From JAUWKC01 sp035527845 (GTDB taxonomy: Bacteria > Planctomycetota > Phycisphaerae > Sedimentisphaerales > Anaerobacaceae): DNA of 64,000 nucleotides. Below are positions 63,375 to 64,000 of the stretch, piece by piece. Below the pieces are notes generated by a model that was not told the DNA's origin, ran no database searches, and saw nothing but the letters and a program-made list of their open reading frames with translations. Position 1 is the stretch's first letter. Every line of letters begins with the position of its first letter. Where the stretch lies: contig DATKZT010000079.1 in assembly GCA_035527845.1 (NCBI GenBank), positions 17,362 to 81,361 on the forward strand. Reading direction: 5' to 3'. A program made the position numbers and the translations under genes.

Positions 63375-64000
63375 TCAAAACACCGTCGGCTTGATGCCGT
63401 CCAATTGGGTATCAATATCCAAAACTCTATTATTGCGCAGATACTCTGCCAGCAGAGGAACCATATAACCTTCTCCTGCAATCTCATAGTCTTTCAAAAC
63501 CATCCCCAGTCTTTCACCATTGACGAGTGTGTATGAAAGCGCAACGACATAAATCTTGTCGTTTTTCAGATCATCCATCCCCGGGACTGTGACGTCGTGC
63601 TTGTCCTGCGGCTTTACAAAACTGAAGCCCTCTATGACCACCGCAGATGCTTGCCCGTCGGGGACATTAGTGACCTGTGCTGACAGCAGGTCTCTCAGGG
63701 TCTTGCCGGTCAGACGGATTTTTACAAGCCAGTCGTTTCGAAAACCATTAAAGAGGTCGCGATACGTGATCCGGCCCTCCGGCGCCGAATACTTAAACCT
63801 GAGCGGATCCTCACAAATCACAATGTCCGCCTCAAGCTGCTCCTTCAGAACTTGAGCGGCCCATTGACGCCATTGCCACTTGGGATGTTTCCTGTTTACG
63901 GTAGTCAACCTCTCTTTCCAATCCCTATGCCAATCCCACAGTGTATTCAGCCTTTCCGCCATGTGCCATCTGATTTCACCTTTTTCAGTTACCTCAAAGA
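63375..64000 (-). CDS. 5'-nucleotidase-like protein, C-terminal part (runs off the window)
   Basis: The minus-strand frame is open through the right edge, so the gene is truncated by the window; about 208 codons are visible. 'ADIVICEDPLRF ... GRITYRDLFNGFRNDWLVKIRLTGKTLRDLLSAQ' fits the 5'-nucleotidase C-terminal domain ('ADi...n...iR..i..G.it..dl....pf.n.lv...ltG..l...l'), and 'DKIYVVALSYTLVNG' fits its later strand. The metallophosphatase domain would lie beyond 64000. Unlike usual members, the 'NGGGIR' block is altered to 'CEDPLRF', so substrate or activity may differ. The stop lies 60 bases before the paralogue 1 start, suggesting co-transcription with the LamG-TPR genes. Confidence 0.55.
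   Translation of the reverse strand, partial: FEVTEKGEIRWHMAERLNTLWDWHRDWKERLTTVNRKHPKWQWRQWAAQVLKEQLEADIVICEDPLRFKYSAPEGRITYRDLFNGFRNDWLVKIRLTGKTLRDLLSAQVTNVPDGQASAVVIEGFSFVKPQDKHDVTVPGMDDLKNDKIYVVALSYTLVNGERLGMVLKDYEIAGEGYMVPLLAEYLRNNRVLDIDTQLDGIKPTVF

Noticed and set aside
1..64000. CRISPR arrays, rRNA genes, riboswitches, prophage or integron features
   Set aside because: No regularly spaced short repeats, rRNA segments, recognisable aptamer folds, integrases or phage structural genes other than the T6SS parts were seen.

Overview
The window looks like a chromosomal segment of a Gram-negative bacterium. The closest match in gene style is Planctomycetota, perhaps the Phycisphaerae; this is inferred from protein architecture, not from a marker gene. 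Supporting signs are exported LamG and LamG-TPR proteins, a LamG/Calx-beta protein, a giant two-partner-secretion adhesin, a protein kinase-like domain fused to a formylglycine-generating-enzyme (FGE/SUMF1) fold, and three tRNA genes that do not encode their CCA ends.

Layout. (1) 1-9 kb: ordinary genes. These are queE (7-deazaguanine pathway), tRNA-Ser(GCT), tRNA-Arg(TCT), a UroD-family protein, tRNA-Arg(TCG), a dicarboxylate/amino-acid:cation symporter, a double-ACT protein, an exported LamG/Calx-beta protein, and a decayed PKD-like/FG-GAP-like pseudogene. (2) 9.1-25.7 kb, minus strand: a compact type VI secretion (T6SS) operon in transcription order tssA, tssB, tssC, hcp, tagJ/impE, tssE, tssF, tssG, a TagH-like protein without an FHA domain, tssK, tssL, tssM, tagF. 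(3) 25.7-30.7 kb: a divergent intergenic zone and a poorly understood block. It holds a ~515-bp direct repeat flanking an unrecognised 375-aa gene, an intact 212-aa gene with a frameshifted, truncated relative, and a class I methyltransferase. (4) 31.0-47.5 kb, plus strand: the second T6SS arm, clpV, vgrG, a DUF4123 adaptor, a small IRKEQ-type protein, a candidate zinc-ribbon effector, a candidate lipoprotein immunity protein, PAAR, a very degenerate kinase-like protein, a TssJ-like lipoprotein, and a membrane pseudokinase-FGE fusion. (5) 47.6-58.5 kb, minus strand: tpsA (2994 aa) preceded by its transporter tpsB. (6) 58.9-64 kb, minus strand: two equal-length LamG-TPR paralogues and the 3' part of a 5'-nucleotidase-like gene that runs off the window.

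How the parts fit. The two T6SS arms supply nearly all core parts: sheath TssBC, tube Hcp, baseplate TssEFGK, membrane complex TssLM, assembly TssA, recycling ClpV, and spike VgrG/PAAR. The plus-strand arm adds a plausible effector-loading cassette and what looks like a threonine-phosphorylation-style regulatory module (TagF, TagH-like, PpkA-like). Its kinase and FHA parts appear to have lost their signature residues or domains. The most interesting leads are that degenerate regulatory module, the candidate effector/immunity pair at 37.1-39.6 kb, and the duplicated block at 26.2-28.8 kb. All family calls were made by eye from translated sequence; no database search was run.
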